DNA from: Bacillus sp. FJAT-50079
GTDB lineage: Bacteria; Bacillota; Bacilli; Bacillales; Bacillaceae_C
Assembly (NCBI RefSeq): GCF_018343515.1
Contig: NZ_JAGYPD010000003.1
Location: 78,116 to 142,115, forward strand
Length of the DNA: 64,000 bases
Direction: 5' to 3'
Each line of letters begins with the position of its first letter. The stretch's first letter is position 1. This document shows positions 8,447 through 17,464 of this stretch, in pieces. The position numbers and the translations under genes were made by a program. Under the pieces are notes generated by a model. The model was not told the origin of the DNA. It saw nothing but the letters and a program-made list of their open reading frames with translations, and made no database searches.

Positions 8447-8635
8447 ATGCAGTTGGAACACTTCATTAATCAAAACAAAGTAGTGAAAAGATTCACAAGA
8501 AAAAAGTTATCACAATTTAGTGGAGAGGATGATGCGGAATCTACAATCAACGCCAAGGAATCAGGAATTTGGAAAAAACAATGGTATGAAAGATGCATTA
8601 AACCGCTGCTAGTGGATGAATATCGGGATGAATAG
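8447..8635 (+). CDS. 62-residue hypothetical protein under SAM riboswitch control
   Basis: Very strong ribosome site AGGAGG four bases before the ATG. The protein is soluble and charged: a basic N-terminal third (KVVKRFTRKKLSQF), an acidic middle (GEDDAESTINAKES) and a Trp/Arg/Lys tail ending in DEYRDE. There is no Cys pair, membrane helix or signal peptide. I do not recognise a family. It is the only gene between the S-box terminator and the convergent ABC operon, so the riboswitch controls this one small protein. A role in methionine or SAM economy is inferred from that alone. Confidence 0.65.
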   Translation: MQLEHFINQNKVVKRFTRKKLSQFSGEDDAESTINAKESGIWKKQWYERCIKPLLVDEYRDE

Positions 8636-8639
8636 ATAA

Positions 8640-8692
8640 GGGGGATTGGATTCGCTGAAAAGCCCGAATCGTAGCGAAATCTTTCCCCCACC
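8640..8692. terminator. Hairpin between convergent units
   Basis: GGGGGA...TCGCTGAAAAGCCCGAATCG...CCCCC can fold into a long, interrupted stem after the 62-residue gene. T runs are weak on both sides. Confidence 0.4.
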
Positions 8693-8718
8693 TCTAATGG
8701 TTATGTGCATTAAGAAGA

Positions 8719-9783
8719 TTAAACAACTCCTATTTTCTTCTCGTGTCTAACACCGGGAAGGGATAAATGTACGGTGTCCCCATGCTGGTAGCGCTTGGAT
8801 GAGATTTGGTCGTGAACGGTAATTGTGTCTGCACCGACTTGGATTGTATAATGAATTTCTTTTCCTTGATATTGCACCGTTGTAACTGTACCTGTGATTC
8901 CATGCCCAAATGAAGAGAGCTGCCATTGTTCAGGGCGGACAGGACAAATATTTTTCTTTTTCAAGGAATCTGCAACGTCTAAATGCGTCCAATTTTCTCC
9001 TGGTGCATGATTTGGGGTAAAGCTATCATTTATCCACTTTCCTTTAATAAGGTTATTTTTTCCAACAAACGTGGCGACAAATTCTGTCTCTGGTTTTGTA
9101 TAAATGGTTTCTGGGCTTCCTACTTGCTCAATTTTTCCATTGTTCATAACAACGATCCGATTCGCCATAGCAAGGGCTTCGCTTTGATCATGGGTCACAT
9201 ACATGATTGTCGCCTTTGTCTTGCGATGGATATGTTGAATTTCCTTTCTCATATCCATGCGCAGCTCGGCATCAAGGGCACTCAGTGGCTCATCCATTAA
9301 TAATAGACCTGGTTCTGGTGCAAGTGCCCGGGCAAGAGCAACTCGTTGTTTCTGTCCTCCAGAAAGTTCAGTTGGAAAACGGTTTGCGAAATTTTCTAAT
9401 CCGACGAGCTGTAAAATAGCAGATACTCTTTGCTCAGGCTGAATTTTTAATTCCTTTCTTACGTATCGATGATGTTTTAAAGGAAAGAGTACATGGTCCC
9501 GAATATTTAGATGCGGCCAAAGGGCAAAGGATTGGAAAACCATGCCGATGTTTCGTTTTTCAGGCGGAATCATTTTTTTATGTGTGGCCATTGGTTTTCC
9601 ATCCATGATGATTCTTCCTGATGAAGGAGACATAAAGCCAGCAAGCAATTTTAATAAAGTCGTTTTCCCGCAACCGGAAGGACCAAGGATGGCGATGAAT
9701 TCGCCCGGATGAATGGAAAGCTCAATCGAATGAAGTGCCTGATAATCGCCATATGATTTCGATATATTTTCTAAAGTAATCAT
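8719..9783 (-). CDS. ABC transporter ATPase (AfuC/FbpC/PotA type)
   Basis: About 354 residues. The nucleotide-binding domain has Walker A GPSGCGKTT, a Q-loop (VFQSFALWPH), the intact signature LSGGQKQR, Walker B LLLMDEPLSALD and the switch His in YVTHDQSEA. A C-terminal TOBE-like OB fold follows from about residue 240. It powers import by the fused permease encoded upstream. The ATG at 9783 overlaps the permease stop as ATGA, which implies coupled translation, although the only good ribosome site (AAGGAG) lies about 15 bases away. A longer start at 9810 is possible. It is the last gene of a five-gene operon. Confidence 0.88.
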   Translation of the reverse strand: MITLENISKSYGDYQALHSIELSIHPGEFIAILGPSGCGKTTLLKLLAGFMSPSSGRIIMDGKPMATHKKMIPPEKRNIGMVFQSFALWPHLNIRDHVLFPLKHHRYVRKELKIQPEQRVSAILQLVGLENFANRFPTELSGGQKQRVALARALAPEPGLLLMDEPLSALDAELRMDMRKEIQHIHRKTKATIMYVTHDQSEALAMANRIVVMNNGKIEQVGSPETIYTKPETEFVATFVGKNNLIKGKWINDSFTPNHAPGENWTHLDVADSLKKKNICPVRPEQWQLSSFGHGITGTVTTVQYQGKEIHYTIQVGADTITVHDQISSKRYQHGDTVHLSLPGVRHEKKIGVV

Positions 9784-11522
9784 CGTGCTTTTAACACTCT
9801 CCTTGCCCATGTTTTTTCTAATTGCATGAATGAAATTCCTCCAGCAAAGATGGCAAACACGATGATGCTCGACAATGCTGAGGAGTAGCTCGTATAGCCG
9901 GCTTGTTCAAAATTAAAGATCATGACGCCAATCGTTTCATTGCCGCTTGACCAAAGCAGACTGGAAACAGTTAATTCTGTTAAAGCGGTTAAGAAGACTA
10001 ATAAAGCACCGCTAATCAATCCAGGGAAGAGAAGGGGCAGCAGGATTTTTCTCCATTTCACCATTCCACTTGCTCCAGAAGTTTGGGCAGCCTCTTCAAT
10101 CGATGGATCGATTTGAGAAAATGCAGTTAAGCTTGAACGAACTTGAAGGATTAAAAATCTCGTTAAATAAGCGATGACCATGATCCAAATCGTTCCATAA
10201 ATTCCTGGGTTCCACCCTTGAATCGGCTGCATCCAAGTGAAAATCATGCTTAAAGCAAAGATCGTTCCTGGCAAAGCGTATGGAACGGTAACCATGCCTT
10301 CCATCCATTTAGTTATGCTATTCGGATGTTTATGGCGAATATAGGCAATCGCTGTTCCAATAAATAAACAAACGGCTGTTGTGATCAAGGCTAGCTTCAC
10401 ACTTGTACTCATTGCAGAATAGGTCCTTGGATCATTGAATAGTAAATAGTGATAACTTTTCAGCGACAAATTATCTGGGTGAAAAGGAAGCCCATATGCT
10501 TTTATGAAGGAAGAAGCTGCCATTGAGATAAATGGAATGAAGCTTGTAAACAGTAAAAAGATCCAAATGGCTGCCTCAACAGCTCTTCTTTTCATCGGAG
10601 ATAAGAGGATGCGTGGCTCCGAATCAATGGTTGTTGTTTCTGTAATTTTTCCTTTTCTCATAATAAACCATTGTGCCAACATGCCGAATCCCGCGATGAC
10701 GGCTAGGATAACCGATAAAACAGCAGCCCGTGAAAAAGCGCTTGGTCCAAAGCCAACAACTTGTTCATAAATATACGTGCTTAAGACGCGAATGTTTGCG
10801 GGAATACCAAGAAAAGCCGGAATACCGAAATTATCAAGGTTCGATAAAAAAGCTAAAAATCCGCCGCCAACGATTCCAGGTAAAGCAAGTGGTAAAACAA
10901 GCTTAAATAAAATATGTTTTTTATTCGCTCCACTTACTTGAGCAGCCTGTTCAAGTTCACGCGGAATTTTTCGAAAGACATTAACGGTGAGCAAATAAAC
11001 AAGTGGATAATGAGATATACCTAATACAAAAATAATCCCGCCGACACTATACAAATTCGGTGCTGACAGCTCATGGGAAATAAACTGTAACACAGATTGG
11101 ACGATCCCATTTTTACTAAACAATTGCACCCAAGCAAGAGTAGTAATATAAGAGGGAATAATAAAAGGGAAAAAGATAAAAATCTGCATCCATTTCTTAT
11201 GTTTAATGTTCACGTATGCCATGAGCCACGCCGTTAATACACCTAGAAATAGCGAAATAAATGTTGATCCGCCAACAATTATTAATGTGTTTTTAACGGT
11301 GATCCATGTGCTTTTTTCAGACAAAACGGTCGTATAATGAGCGAGTGATAAGCTGCCATCCTGCTTGAAGCTGATGAAGATCAAGCGCAGGACAGGCGTA
11401 ATAAATAATAGAAACAGCAAGATAAAGCCGATCAAGTAAATGATTCGTTTATTTTGAAAAAGAAGAGATAAAGGGGTGGGAGTCCCTGATCTCTCTTTTC
11501 TTGAAATATGTGCAGCATTCAT
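9780..11522 (-). CDS. Fused double-domain ABC permease (AfuB/FbpB type)
   Basis: A 580-residue membrane protein with about twelve helices in two homologous halves. Each half carries an EAA loop that docks with the ATPase: EQAAQVSGANKKHILFKLVLPLA near residue 195, and EEAAQTSGASGMVKWRKILLPLL near residue 480. Two permeases fused in one chain are usual for the Fe3+/2-aminoethylphosphonate/sugar-phosphate class of ABC importers. AGGTGA precedes the start. It lies between the binding protein and the ATPase in the same operon. The substrate cannot be read from the permease. Confidence 0.88.
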   Translation of the reverse strand: MNAAHISRKERSGTPTPLSLLFQNKRIIYLIGFILLFLLFITPVLRLIFISFKQDGSLSLAHYTTVLSEKSTWITVKNTLIIVGGSTFISLFLGVLTAWLMAYVNIKHKKWMQIFIFFPFIIPSYITTLAWVQLFSKNGIVQSVLQFISHELSAPNLYSVGGIIFVLGISHYPLVYLLTVNVFRKIPRELEQAAQVSGANKKHILFKLVLPLALPGIVGGGFLAFLSNLDNFGIPAFLGIPANIRVLSTYIYEQVVGFGPSAFSRAAVLSVILAVIAGFGMLAQWFIMRKGKITETTTIDSEPRILLSPMKRRAVEAAIWIFLLFTSFIPFISMAASSFIKAYGLPFHPDNLSLKSYHYLLFNDPRTYSAMSTSVKLALITTAVCLFIGTAIAYIRHKHPNSITKWMEGMVTVPYALPGTIFALSMIFTWMQPIQGWNPGIYGTIWIMVIAYLTRFLILQVRSSLTAFSQIDPSIEEAAQTSGASGMVKWRKILLPLLFPGLISGALLVFLTALTELTVSSLLWSSGNETIGVMIFNFEQAGYTSYSSALSSIIVFAIFAGGISFMQLEKTWARRVLKAR

Positions 11523-11543
11523 ATGTCTAAGTCACCTACAATC

Positions 11544-12584
11544 TTAATGTTGGCCGAAAATCTCACCGAATTTCGCTTTATCATCCTCTTTTTGATTCAA
11601 TAATTCTTTCATATCAGCTTCCAAAACGGTCATTTCCTCGATTGTTTTCAAGCCTTCAGGAGCATCAATTCCTTTTCTGGCAGGTGTATAGCCAAGCTCA
11701 GCGGCTAATTCTTGTCCTTCTTCAGATAAAACAAAATCGATAAAAGCCTTCGCTGCCGCTTCGTTTTTTGTGTTCTTCATAATACCGATCGGCTCAGTGA
11801 TCACTGGAACACCGTCAGCAGGGTAGATTAACTCTACGGGTGAGCCTTCTTTTTTCGCCTTGGCAACGATGTAATCAACGACCATTCCGTATGATTGTTC
11901 ACCTGAAGCCACATCTTTAAGAACCGCGCCATTCCCTTTTGTTACAGTCATTCCGTTTTCCTTTAACTCTTTGTAAAAATCCCAACCGAGTGAATCCTCT
12001 CTTGTAAGTACGCCTAAATTATAAGCGGCTGCACCTGAATAAAAAGGGCTCGGCATAATCGTCTGATCTTTTGCATCAGTTGTTAAGAGATCTTCCCATT
12101 TTTCTGGCAAAGTTTTAACATTATTTGTATTGATAACGATGGCAGTAGCCATTACTTTTGTGCCGTTATACGTTCCATCAGGATCAACAAGTGTTTCCGG
12201 CATATTTTTGGCTTCAGGAGAGTGATAAGATAACAATAAATCGTCCTTTTTCAAGCTTTCAAATGTAATGGCATCGGCTACAAGCAGTACATCAGCTTGG
12301 ATGTCTCCTGCTTCTTTTTCCGCCATCAGCTTAGCAATAACTTCCTCCGTTCCTGAACGATACGTAGAAACCTTCACATCTGGATAGCGTTTATTAAACT
12401 CACTAACTAGCTTTTGAGCATCTTCGTCAGGCTGTGAAGTGTAAAACTGAAGTGAGCCTGAAATCCCTTCGTCCTCATTTGCTTTGACTCCGGCGTTTTC
12501 ACTTGCTCCCGACTTCGTATTTCCGCAAGCGGCTAAAAGAAGTATAGTGATGACTGCAAAAATAAGTGTAAATGTTCTTTTCAT
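11544..12584 (-). CDS. ABC importer substrate-binding lipoprotein (AfuA/FbpA-like)
   Basis: A 346-residue lipoprotein whose signal peptide ends in the lipobox LLAAC (Cys about residue 20), anchoring it outside the membrane. The mature part is a type II periplasmic-binding fold (LQFYTSQPDEDAQKLVSEFNK, then VLLVADAITFESL, and EPIGIMKNTKNEAAAKAFIDF near the hinge). The family includes iron(III), 2-aminoethylphosphonate and hexose-phosphate binders. The twin Tyr iron ligands of FbpA are not evident at the usual place, which leans away from iron. The neighbouring surE and isomerase genes suggest a phosphorylated organic substrate (inference). Confidence 0.82.
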   Translation of the reverse strand: MKRTFTLIFAVITILLLAACGNTKSGASENAGVKANEDEGISGSLQFYTSQPDEDAQKLVSEFNKRYPDVKVSTYRSGTEEVIAKLMAEKEAGDIQADVLLVADAITFESLKKDDLLLSYHSPEAKNMPETLVDPDGTYNGTKVMATAIVINTNNVKTLPEKWEDLLTTDAKDQTIMPSPFYSGAAAYNLGVLTREDSLGWDFYKELKENGMTVTKGNGAVLKDVASGEQSYGMVVDYIVAKAKKEGSPVELIYPADGVPVITEPIGIMKNTKNEAAAKAFIDFVLSEEGQELAAELGYTPARKGIDAPEGLKTIEEMTVLEADMKELLNQKEDDKAKFGEIFGQH

Positions 12585-12601
12585 AATAGATCCTTCCTTC
12601 T

Positions 12602-13405
12602 CTAGTAATTTGATGTATGTTCTAACCTATTTAATGGATGATTGTGAAACCAGCGGCTGACTCTTTCTGATTTTCTTTTATTTTCAAATTGATATTCAAT
12701 CGGTGAAATCGTTACAAACCCATCTTTTAAAAGTTGATAATCACTTTGATGATCGAGATCGGTTAATTGGACCCACTTATCCTTAAGCCAAAAATAAACA
12801 TGACCATGCGGATCATTCAGACAAACATGCTCGTAACGGGAGACCTTCATATCTAAAGATGTGACGGCAACTCCTTTACATTCCTCTTTTGAGACATTTG
12901 GAAGATTAATATTTAAGAACACACCTTTAGGAATTTTATTATGTAAAATGGTTTCAATGATTTCGTATAAAAGCTGTTTCGTATGATTGAAATGGATATC
13001 GTCTTCATGAAAGGCATTTAGGGAAATAGCAACTGCTGGGATTTGAAACATGGAAGCCTCAACTGCGCCCGCTATCGTCCCTGAATAAAAGAGATCCCTG
13101 CCGACATTTGGCCCGAAATTAATTCCGGAAAAGACAATATCTGGCGGCTCTTCCATAAGCACATCAATCGCCACCTTCACGCAGTCTGAAGGGGTACCAT
13201 TTAAGCACCATGCAGCCTTAACCTTCGGAAACATAGTAACCGGTTTTGCTTTTAAAGGATTTCTCAATGTAATCGAATGTCCGATCGCACTTCGTTCTTG
13301 ATCGGGACAGCATACGTACACATTGCCAAAATGCTGTAAAACTTCTGTTAATATCTCGATACTTGGGGAAAAAATCCCATCGTCATTTGTAATTAATATA
13401 TTCAA
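12602..13405 (-). CDS. surE: SurE-type 5'/3'-nucleotidase (acid phosphatase)
   Basis: About 267 residues with the SurE metal site: ITNDDG at the N-terminus (paired Asp), a Ser in the DQERSAIGHS segment, and SGINFGPNVGRDLFYSGTIAGA carrying the Asn ligand. The family removes phosphate from nucleoside 5'/3'-monophosphates and short polyphosphate in the cytosol. The natural start is TTG at 13405, four bases after AGGAGG, overlapping the isomerase stop as TTGA. An upstream ATG at 13468 would run through the neighbouring gene. SurE is usually placed near pcm or nlpD in other bacteria. Here it is embedded in a transport operon, pointing to dephosphorylation of an imported compound. Confidence 0.9.
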   Translation of the reverse strand: MNILITNDDGIFSPSIEILTEVLQHFGNVYVCCPDQERSAIGHSITLRNPLKAKPVTMFPKVKAAWCLNGTPSDCVKVAIDVLMEEPPDIVFSGINFGPNVGRDLFYSGTIAGAVEASMFQIPAVAISLNAFHEDDIHFNHTKQLLYEIIETILHNKIPKGVFLNINLPNVSKEECKGVAVTSLDMKVSRYEHVCLNDPHGHVYFWLKDKWVQLTDLDHQSDYQLLKDGFVTISPIEYQFENKRKSERVSRWFHNHPLNRLEHTSNY

Positions 13406-14199
13406 ATAATTGCCTCCTCCTTCCTTATTAGAACTGCCTCGATGTATTGAAGATTTCTTCTCAAGCAAATGAAAGCAACACTGCGATCAAATCCTTCAAT
13501 AACGACCGGAGCATCTTTTATTTGTAAAAAATGTTTCAACGTGTTTGCCCCTAATAAGCCATCACCAAGCGGAATATGAAGCTGCTGCTCATTCACATCA
13601 CTAATATGAATTTTGTTGATGTGCAACGTTTGACGAAATTGTTGAAATGGATCTTGTTTTAAAGAAATATGAGCAACATCAAAGGTTGTTTGTAAATAGG
13701 GATGGAATCCTTCCGTAATCCGATTGATTGCATTCGGAGAAATGATAAATTCTTTCGGAATGGCTTCCATTAGCTCTAATGAGAGAGTGGCACCCTTTTC
13801 TTTTGCATAGTTGCTTAGCACTTGTAAAGACTCTAATAAGAGGTCGATAAAAATCGACTTTTCAAGTGTTGTGAGAGTCATTTTTCCAGGATGGAGCGTA
13901 ATATTATTTGCACCAATTTCACTAGCCAAATCGATCGACCTTTTTATTTCCCCGATCGATTGCCTGCGAATGCCATCATTCAAGGCGGTAATATTTATAT
14001 CCCAGCTTGCTGCATGCATTGTTAAATCAAGCCCCAGATTTTCCCGAATTTGATTGACTTGTCGCGGATCTGAACCATGGTGCCAAAAATGATCAGCCCA
14101 TACCTCAACACCAGCAAACTTAAATCGCTTGGCAATTTGCAGCACATCCTCCATCTTGTAGGACCAGCATAATGTGGATGCCATATAAAGATGATTCAT
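13402..14199 (-). CDS. Sugar phosphate isomerase/epimerase-like TIM barrel
   Basis: About 265 residues of the xylose-isomerase-like TIM-barrel (AP endonuclease 2) superfamily. Strand and metal-ligand stretches are seen in order: AGVEVWADHFWHHGSDP, LTMHAASWD, NNITLHPGKMT, LSLELMEAIP (metal Glu), TTFDVAHI (Asp/His), NKIHISDVNEQQLHIPLGDG and a final PVVIEGF (Glu). Sugar isomerases, epimerases and phosphosugar enzymes share this layout, so the substrate is open. AAGGAGGAAGC before the ATG at 14199 sets the start. It is the first gene of the operon and is coupled to surE. Confidence 0.78.
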   Translation of the reverse strand: MNHLYMASTLCWSYKMEDVLQIAKRFKFAGVEVWADHFWHHGSDPRQVNQIRENLGLDLTMHAASWDINITALNDGIRRQSIGEIKRSIDLASEIGANNITLHPGKMTLTTLEKSIFIDLLLESLQVLSNYAKEKGATLSLELMEAIPKEFIISPNAINRITEGFHPYLQTTFDVAHISLKQDPFQQFRQTLHINKIHISDVNEQQLHIPLGDGLLGANTLKHFLQIKDAPVVIEGFDRSVAFICLRRNLQYIEAVLIRKEEAII

Positions 14200-14214
14200 C
14201 GCTTCCTCCTTCAT

Positions 14215-14471
14215 TCACATTTATTTACTCCATAGCCTTATCATAGTTGAGCGATATTAAGGACAAATCAATTTATCTTGTAAAGGTTGTAAATACTTTG
14301 TTAATTTCAAAACAGCGTGTTTACGGGGGAAAATGCTTACAAATGGTTGAGAAGTGTTAATAATTTACAAAATGTTAATATACATTTTTGATTGCTTGAA
14401 ACAGAAGACGGAGAGTGTAGGCCAAAATTTAATTAAAGGATTATTAGGAATCTCTTTCGCTCATACTACTA
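14215..14471. other. Divergent intergenic region
   Basis: It must carry promoters for the isomerase/surE operon and for glutaminase. It is AT-rich with several TTGTAA/TTAATA-like words, but no pair is convincing. No hairpin or operator is recognised. Confidence 0.35.
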
Positions 14472-15413
14472 ATGGTGATGATTATGCCCTGCAAATCGAG
14501 TGATGAATTAAAGGCATTAGTAAGAGAAGCGAAGACCTACACGAAAAATGGCAAGGTTGCGGATTATATCCCTGCACTTGGAAAAGCAAATCGAAATGAT
14601 TTGTCCATTGCTATTTACTATCCTGACGGACAATGTATTTCGGCAGGAGAGATCGAAAAAAAGATCACACTCCAAAGTGTCTCAAAAGTGATAAGTTTAG
14701 CCCTTGTTTTGATGGATAGGGGACAAGACTATGTATTTGAACGTGTTGGAATGGAGCCGACCGGAGACCCATTTAATTCGATCGTTAAATTAGAAACGAT
14801 GACTCCCGGGAAACCGTTAAATCCGATGATCAACGCGGGGGCACTTGTTGTGACGCATATGATTAAAGGCAAATCTGTTCATGAGCGATTTCAACGGCTT
14901 TTATCCTTTATTCAGGAAATGACCAATGATCCAACCGTAGGTTATAACGAAGAAGTGGCGCGTTCAGAATTTGAAACAGCTTATTTAAACCGAGCATTAT
15001 GTTATTTTCTAAAGCAGCATCAACTGATCGATGAGGACGTCGAACAACTAATGGATTTATATACGAAGCAATGCGCCATAGAGATGAATTGTTTGGACTT
15101 AGCCAGGATGGGCATGGTGTTTGCGATGGATGGAGTCGATCCGCAAAGCGGAAAACAAATCATGCCGGCAGATGTCGCCCGTATATGTAAAACATTTATG
15201 GTCACATGCGGAATGTACAATGCATCTGGAGAGTTTGCGATTAAAATTGGTGTGCCAGCAAAAAGTGGGGTTTCTGGCGGGATTATGGGAACGGTTTCCG
15301 GGAGATTCGGGATCGGTATTTTCGGTCCTGCATTAGATGAGAAGGGAAACAGTATCGGCGGAATGAAATTATTGGAATTGTTATCGAAGAAATATAAGTT
15401 AAGTTTGTTTTAA
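14472..15413 (+). CDS. glsA: Glutaminase
   Basis: A beta-lactamase-fold glutaminase of up to 313 residues that converts glutamine to glutamate and ammonia. Active-site pieces seen in order: [20 protein letters not shown] (the Ser-x-x-Lys catalytic pair), [18 protein letters not shown] (Glu/Ser), [10 protein letters not shown] (Tyr) and [12 protein letters not shown] near the C-terminus. Family length is normal. Starts at 14472, 14478 and 14484 are all in frame. None has a good ribosome site; GGTGATG favours 14484. It is transcribed alone and followed by a terminator. Bacilli often have two glsA paralogues; which one this is cannot be told. Confidence 0.95.
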   Translation: MVMIMPCKSSDELKALVREAKTYTKNGKVADYIPALGKANRNDLSIAIYYPDGQCISAGEIEKKITLQSVSKVISLALVLMDRGQDYVFERVGMEPTGDPFNSIVKLETMTPGKPLNPMINAGALVVTHMIKGKSVHERFQRLLSFIQEMTNDPTVGYNEEVARSEFETAYLNRALCYFLKQHQLIDEDVEQLMDLYTKQCAIEMNCLDLARMGMVFAMDGVDPQSGKQIMPADVARICKTFMVTCGMYNASGEFAIKIGVPAKSGVSGGIMGTVSGRFGIGIFGPALDEKGNSIGGMKLLELLSKKYKLSLF

Positions 15414-15418
15414 AAAAG

Positions 15419-15463
15419 AAAACGGGGAGCCTATTCTTTATAGAGGAGACGGGCTCCCTGTTT
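15419..15463 (+). terminator. glsA terminator
   Basis: AAACGGGGAGCC pairs with GGGCTCCCTGTTT around a long loop. Confidence 0.65.
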
Positions 15464-15578
15464 ACTATACAGAGGAGTTATAAGTTAATGTTATTGGCAT
15501 TTATAAATATAATTAAATTTACTTATGAGAATTCATATTATACATTTAAATATAAGGTTGCTAAAAGGGGGATCCGAA

Positions 15579-16502
15579 ATGAATTATATCAACCTTATTT
15601 TTCTAAATGTTATATTACCTATTTTGATTTTAATGGCAATTGGAGTGTTTGCGCAGAAAAAACTTCGCCTTCAATTGGGGCCCATTTCCAAACTTCTTAC
15701 ATACTGCTTTATGCCTGCAACGGTTTTCTTAAATATGTATCAGGCTCAATTTGATTATCGATTATTGAGTCAGCTATTTTTTTATTTATTGCTCTTTTCT
15801 TCTAGTTTGATAGTTCTAAGCAGGCTACTATCAAAAGTTTTAAAGATTGAGCGAGAGGAAAGCATCACTTTAAAAAATAGCATTTCTTTAATGAATTCGG
15901 GAAACTATGGTCTCCCTGTCAGTCAGCTTATTTTTAGTGCAAATCCTCTAGGTGTTTCCATTCAAATCATTGTTCTCATTTTCCAGAATCTCCTTACATA
16001 CACCTATGGAATTTATAATCTATTATCGGCTACAAAATCAGCAGCAGATATATTGAATTCATTTATCAGACTACCGATTATTCATGCGCTACTTTTAGGA
16101 ATTATCTTTCGACTTTTTAATCTTTCGCTTCCAACTTTTGCGCTTGTGCCAATTGAACACCTCTCAAATGGGTTTGTCGCATTGGCATTATTTCTGCTTG
16201 GAGCCCAGTTTGCCGATATTAAGCTCAATTTATTTCACCGTGTCATTGCCTGGAGCCTAGTTGGCAGATTAATTGCCGGTCCCGCATTGGCATTCCTGTT
16301 TATTACTCTGCTTCGCATTGACGGCGTCATGGCTCAATCGCTGCTTATAGCGAGCTCATTTCCAACATCAAGAAAAACAGCCACATTGGCTCTTGAACAC
16401 GACGTTGCACCAGAACTAGCCGCACAGGTTGTGCTATATTCCACCCTATTAAGTGGTGTAACGGTGACGGTTGTTATATATTTGTCGAAACTTTTATTCT
16501 AA
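15579..16502 (+). CDS. AEC-family (auxin efflux carrier-like) transporter
   Basis: About 307 residues with ten predicted membrane helices in two five-helix repeats. The first repeat contains the family stretch SLMNSGNYGLPVSQLIF (Asn-Tyr-Gly crossover). The second half ends with ASSFPTSRKTATLALEHDVAPELAAQVVLYSTLLSG, the matching crossover region. Members move carboxylates such as malate, or auxin-like acids. The start at 15579 follows AAGGGGGAT; an upstream in-frame ATG lacks such a site. It is not obviously linked to the glutaminase upstream, which ends in a terminator. Confidence 0.85.
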   Translation: MNYINLIFLNVILPILILMAIGVFAQKKLRLQLGPISKLLTYCFMPATVFLNMYQAQFDYRLLSQLFFYLLLFSSSLIVLSRLLSKVLKIEREESITLKNSISLMNSGNYGLPVSQLIFSANPLGVSIQIIVLIFQNLLTYTYGIYNLLSATKSAADILNSFIRLPIIHALLLGIIFRLFNLSLPTFALVPIEHLSNGFVALALFLLGAQFADIKLNLFHRVIAWSLVGRLIAGPALAFLFITLLRIDGVMAQSLLIASSFPTSRKTATLALEHDVAPELAAQVVLYSTLLSGVTVTVVIYLSKLLF

Positions 16503-16523
16503 GCATTTCGCTTTTAAATACCT

Positions 16524-16563
16524 CAGCATAAAGAAACCCAAACTTTTGGCTCACTTTATGCTG
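16524..16563 (+). terminator. Hairpin after the AEC carrier gene
   Basis: Perfect 10-bp arms CAGCATAAAG/CTTTATGCTG with a 20-base loop; the T run after it is weak. Confidence 0.5.
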
Positions 16564-16667
16564 AAGGTCTATTAAAATAGAGAAGATATTGTTAGAATAT
16601 AATTAACGGATGGAATATTCAGAATTTTGTCGAATCACGTCATTTATTAGGAAAGAAGGTAAGTAAT

Positions 16668-17147
16668 ATGAGAACTAATTTTTTTGCCAACTACAAAGAG
16701 TTCATTATTTACCCGAAGGAAAAAGAGAAAGAAAAAGAATTTGATCCGAAAGACTATGCCACACATTATATTCTTACATTATCATTAAATGACCCATCCA
16801 TATCAAATTGGGAGGAAGCAAATAAATACGAAATCGAAATAGAAAAAAGTATTGAACAAGTATTAGAAGCATTTAATACATCACAAAAAGGAATCTACCA
16901 CCTGTTATTACTTGAAATTGAGGATGATCAATCATACTTTGTTTTGTCCTTATCTTGCAAAACAAAAATTGAAAGTCAGGAAGCAAATGATCATGTTTCT
17001 TACATAATGGATAGAATCGTTTCAAACCCTTTTTATGTGGGCCAATCGTGGTTCCGGCTTGTCGGCGATAAAGCGAGAGGTGAACGTAGACTATTCAACT
17101 ATTCATTCAAAGAATATACAGTTTCGGAGAGTGAGAAACATACATGA
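16668..17147 (+). CDS. Hypothetical cytosolic protein
   Basis: A 159-residue protein with no signal peptide. It opens with a Lys/Glu-rich stretch (EKEKEKEFDPKDY) followed by a mixed alpha/beta region with strands such as HYILTLSL and YHLLLLEIED, then a C-terminus rich in Arg and aromatics. AGAAGG precedes the ATG. I do not recognise a family. It stands alone with 300 bases of non-coding sequence behind it, so context says nothing about its role. Confidence 0.6.
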   Translation: MRTNFFANYKEFIIYPKEKEKEKEFDPKDYATHYILTLSLNDPSISNWEEANKYEIEIEKSIEQVLEAFNTSQKGIYHLLLLEIEDDQSYFVLSLSCKTKIESQEANDHVSYIMDRIVSNPFYVGQSWFRLVGDKARGERRLFNYSFKEYTVSESEKHT

Positions 17148-17464
17148 TAAAAGTCGCAATAATATTATGAAGACGCATACATAATTAATCTCGTACTAAA
17201 ATAGGAAAACACCTTTACTTTGATTTGGAAATCCCGTATAGGAAGGATTTCTTTTTTTGCTGGATTATATACTTTTTAGCATTGATAAATTACCAAGTAT
17301 TGTTTTACTTCATATCAGGTAGAATTCGCCACTTTACTATTATCCCAGTTCTTTATATCTTAGCCAATCACACCTGCTTTTTCCTACCATTGTTTTATTC
17401 TCTTTATCTCGGGTAATAAGCTAACATGCACCATGATTATTAAATCTTAGGAGGAAATAATACA
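17148..17464. other. Intergenic region
   Basis: AT-rich, ending in the AGGAGG site of the stress-protein gene. A 63-codon open stretch at 17225-17416 is hydrophobic but has no ribosome site, so I do not call it. I see no clear RNA element. Confidence 0.35.

Noticed and set aside
17225-17416. 63-codon hydrophobic frame
   Set aside because: TTG start without ribosome site in an AT-rich gap; hydrophobicity is expected from T-rich sequence.
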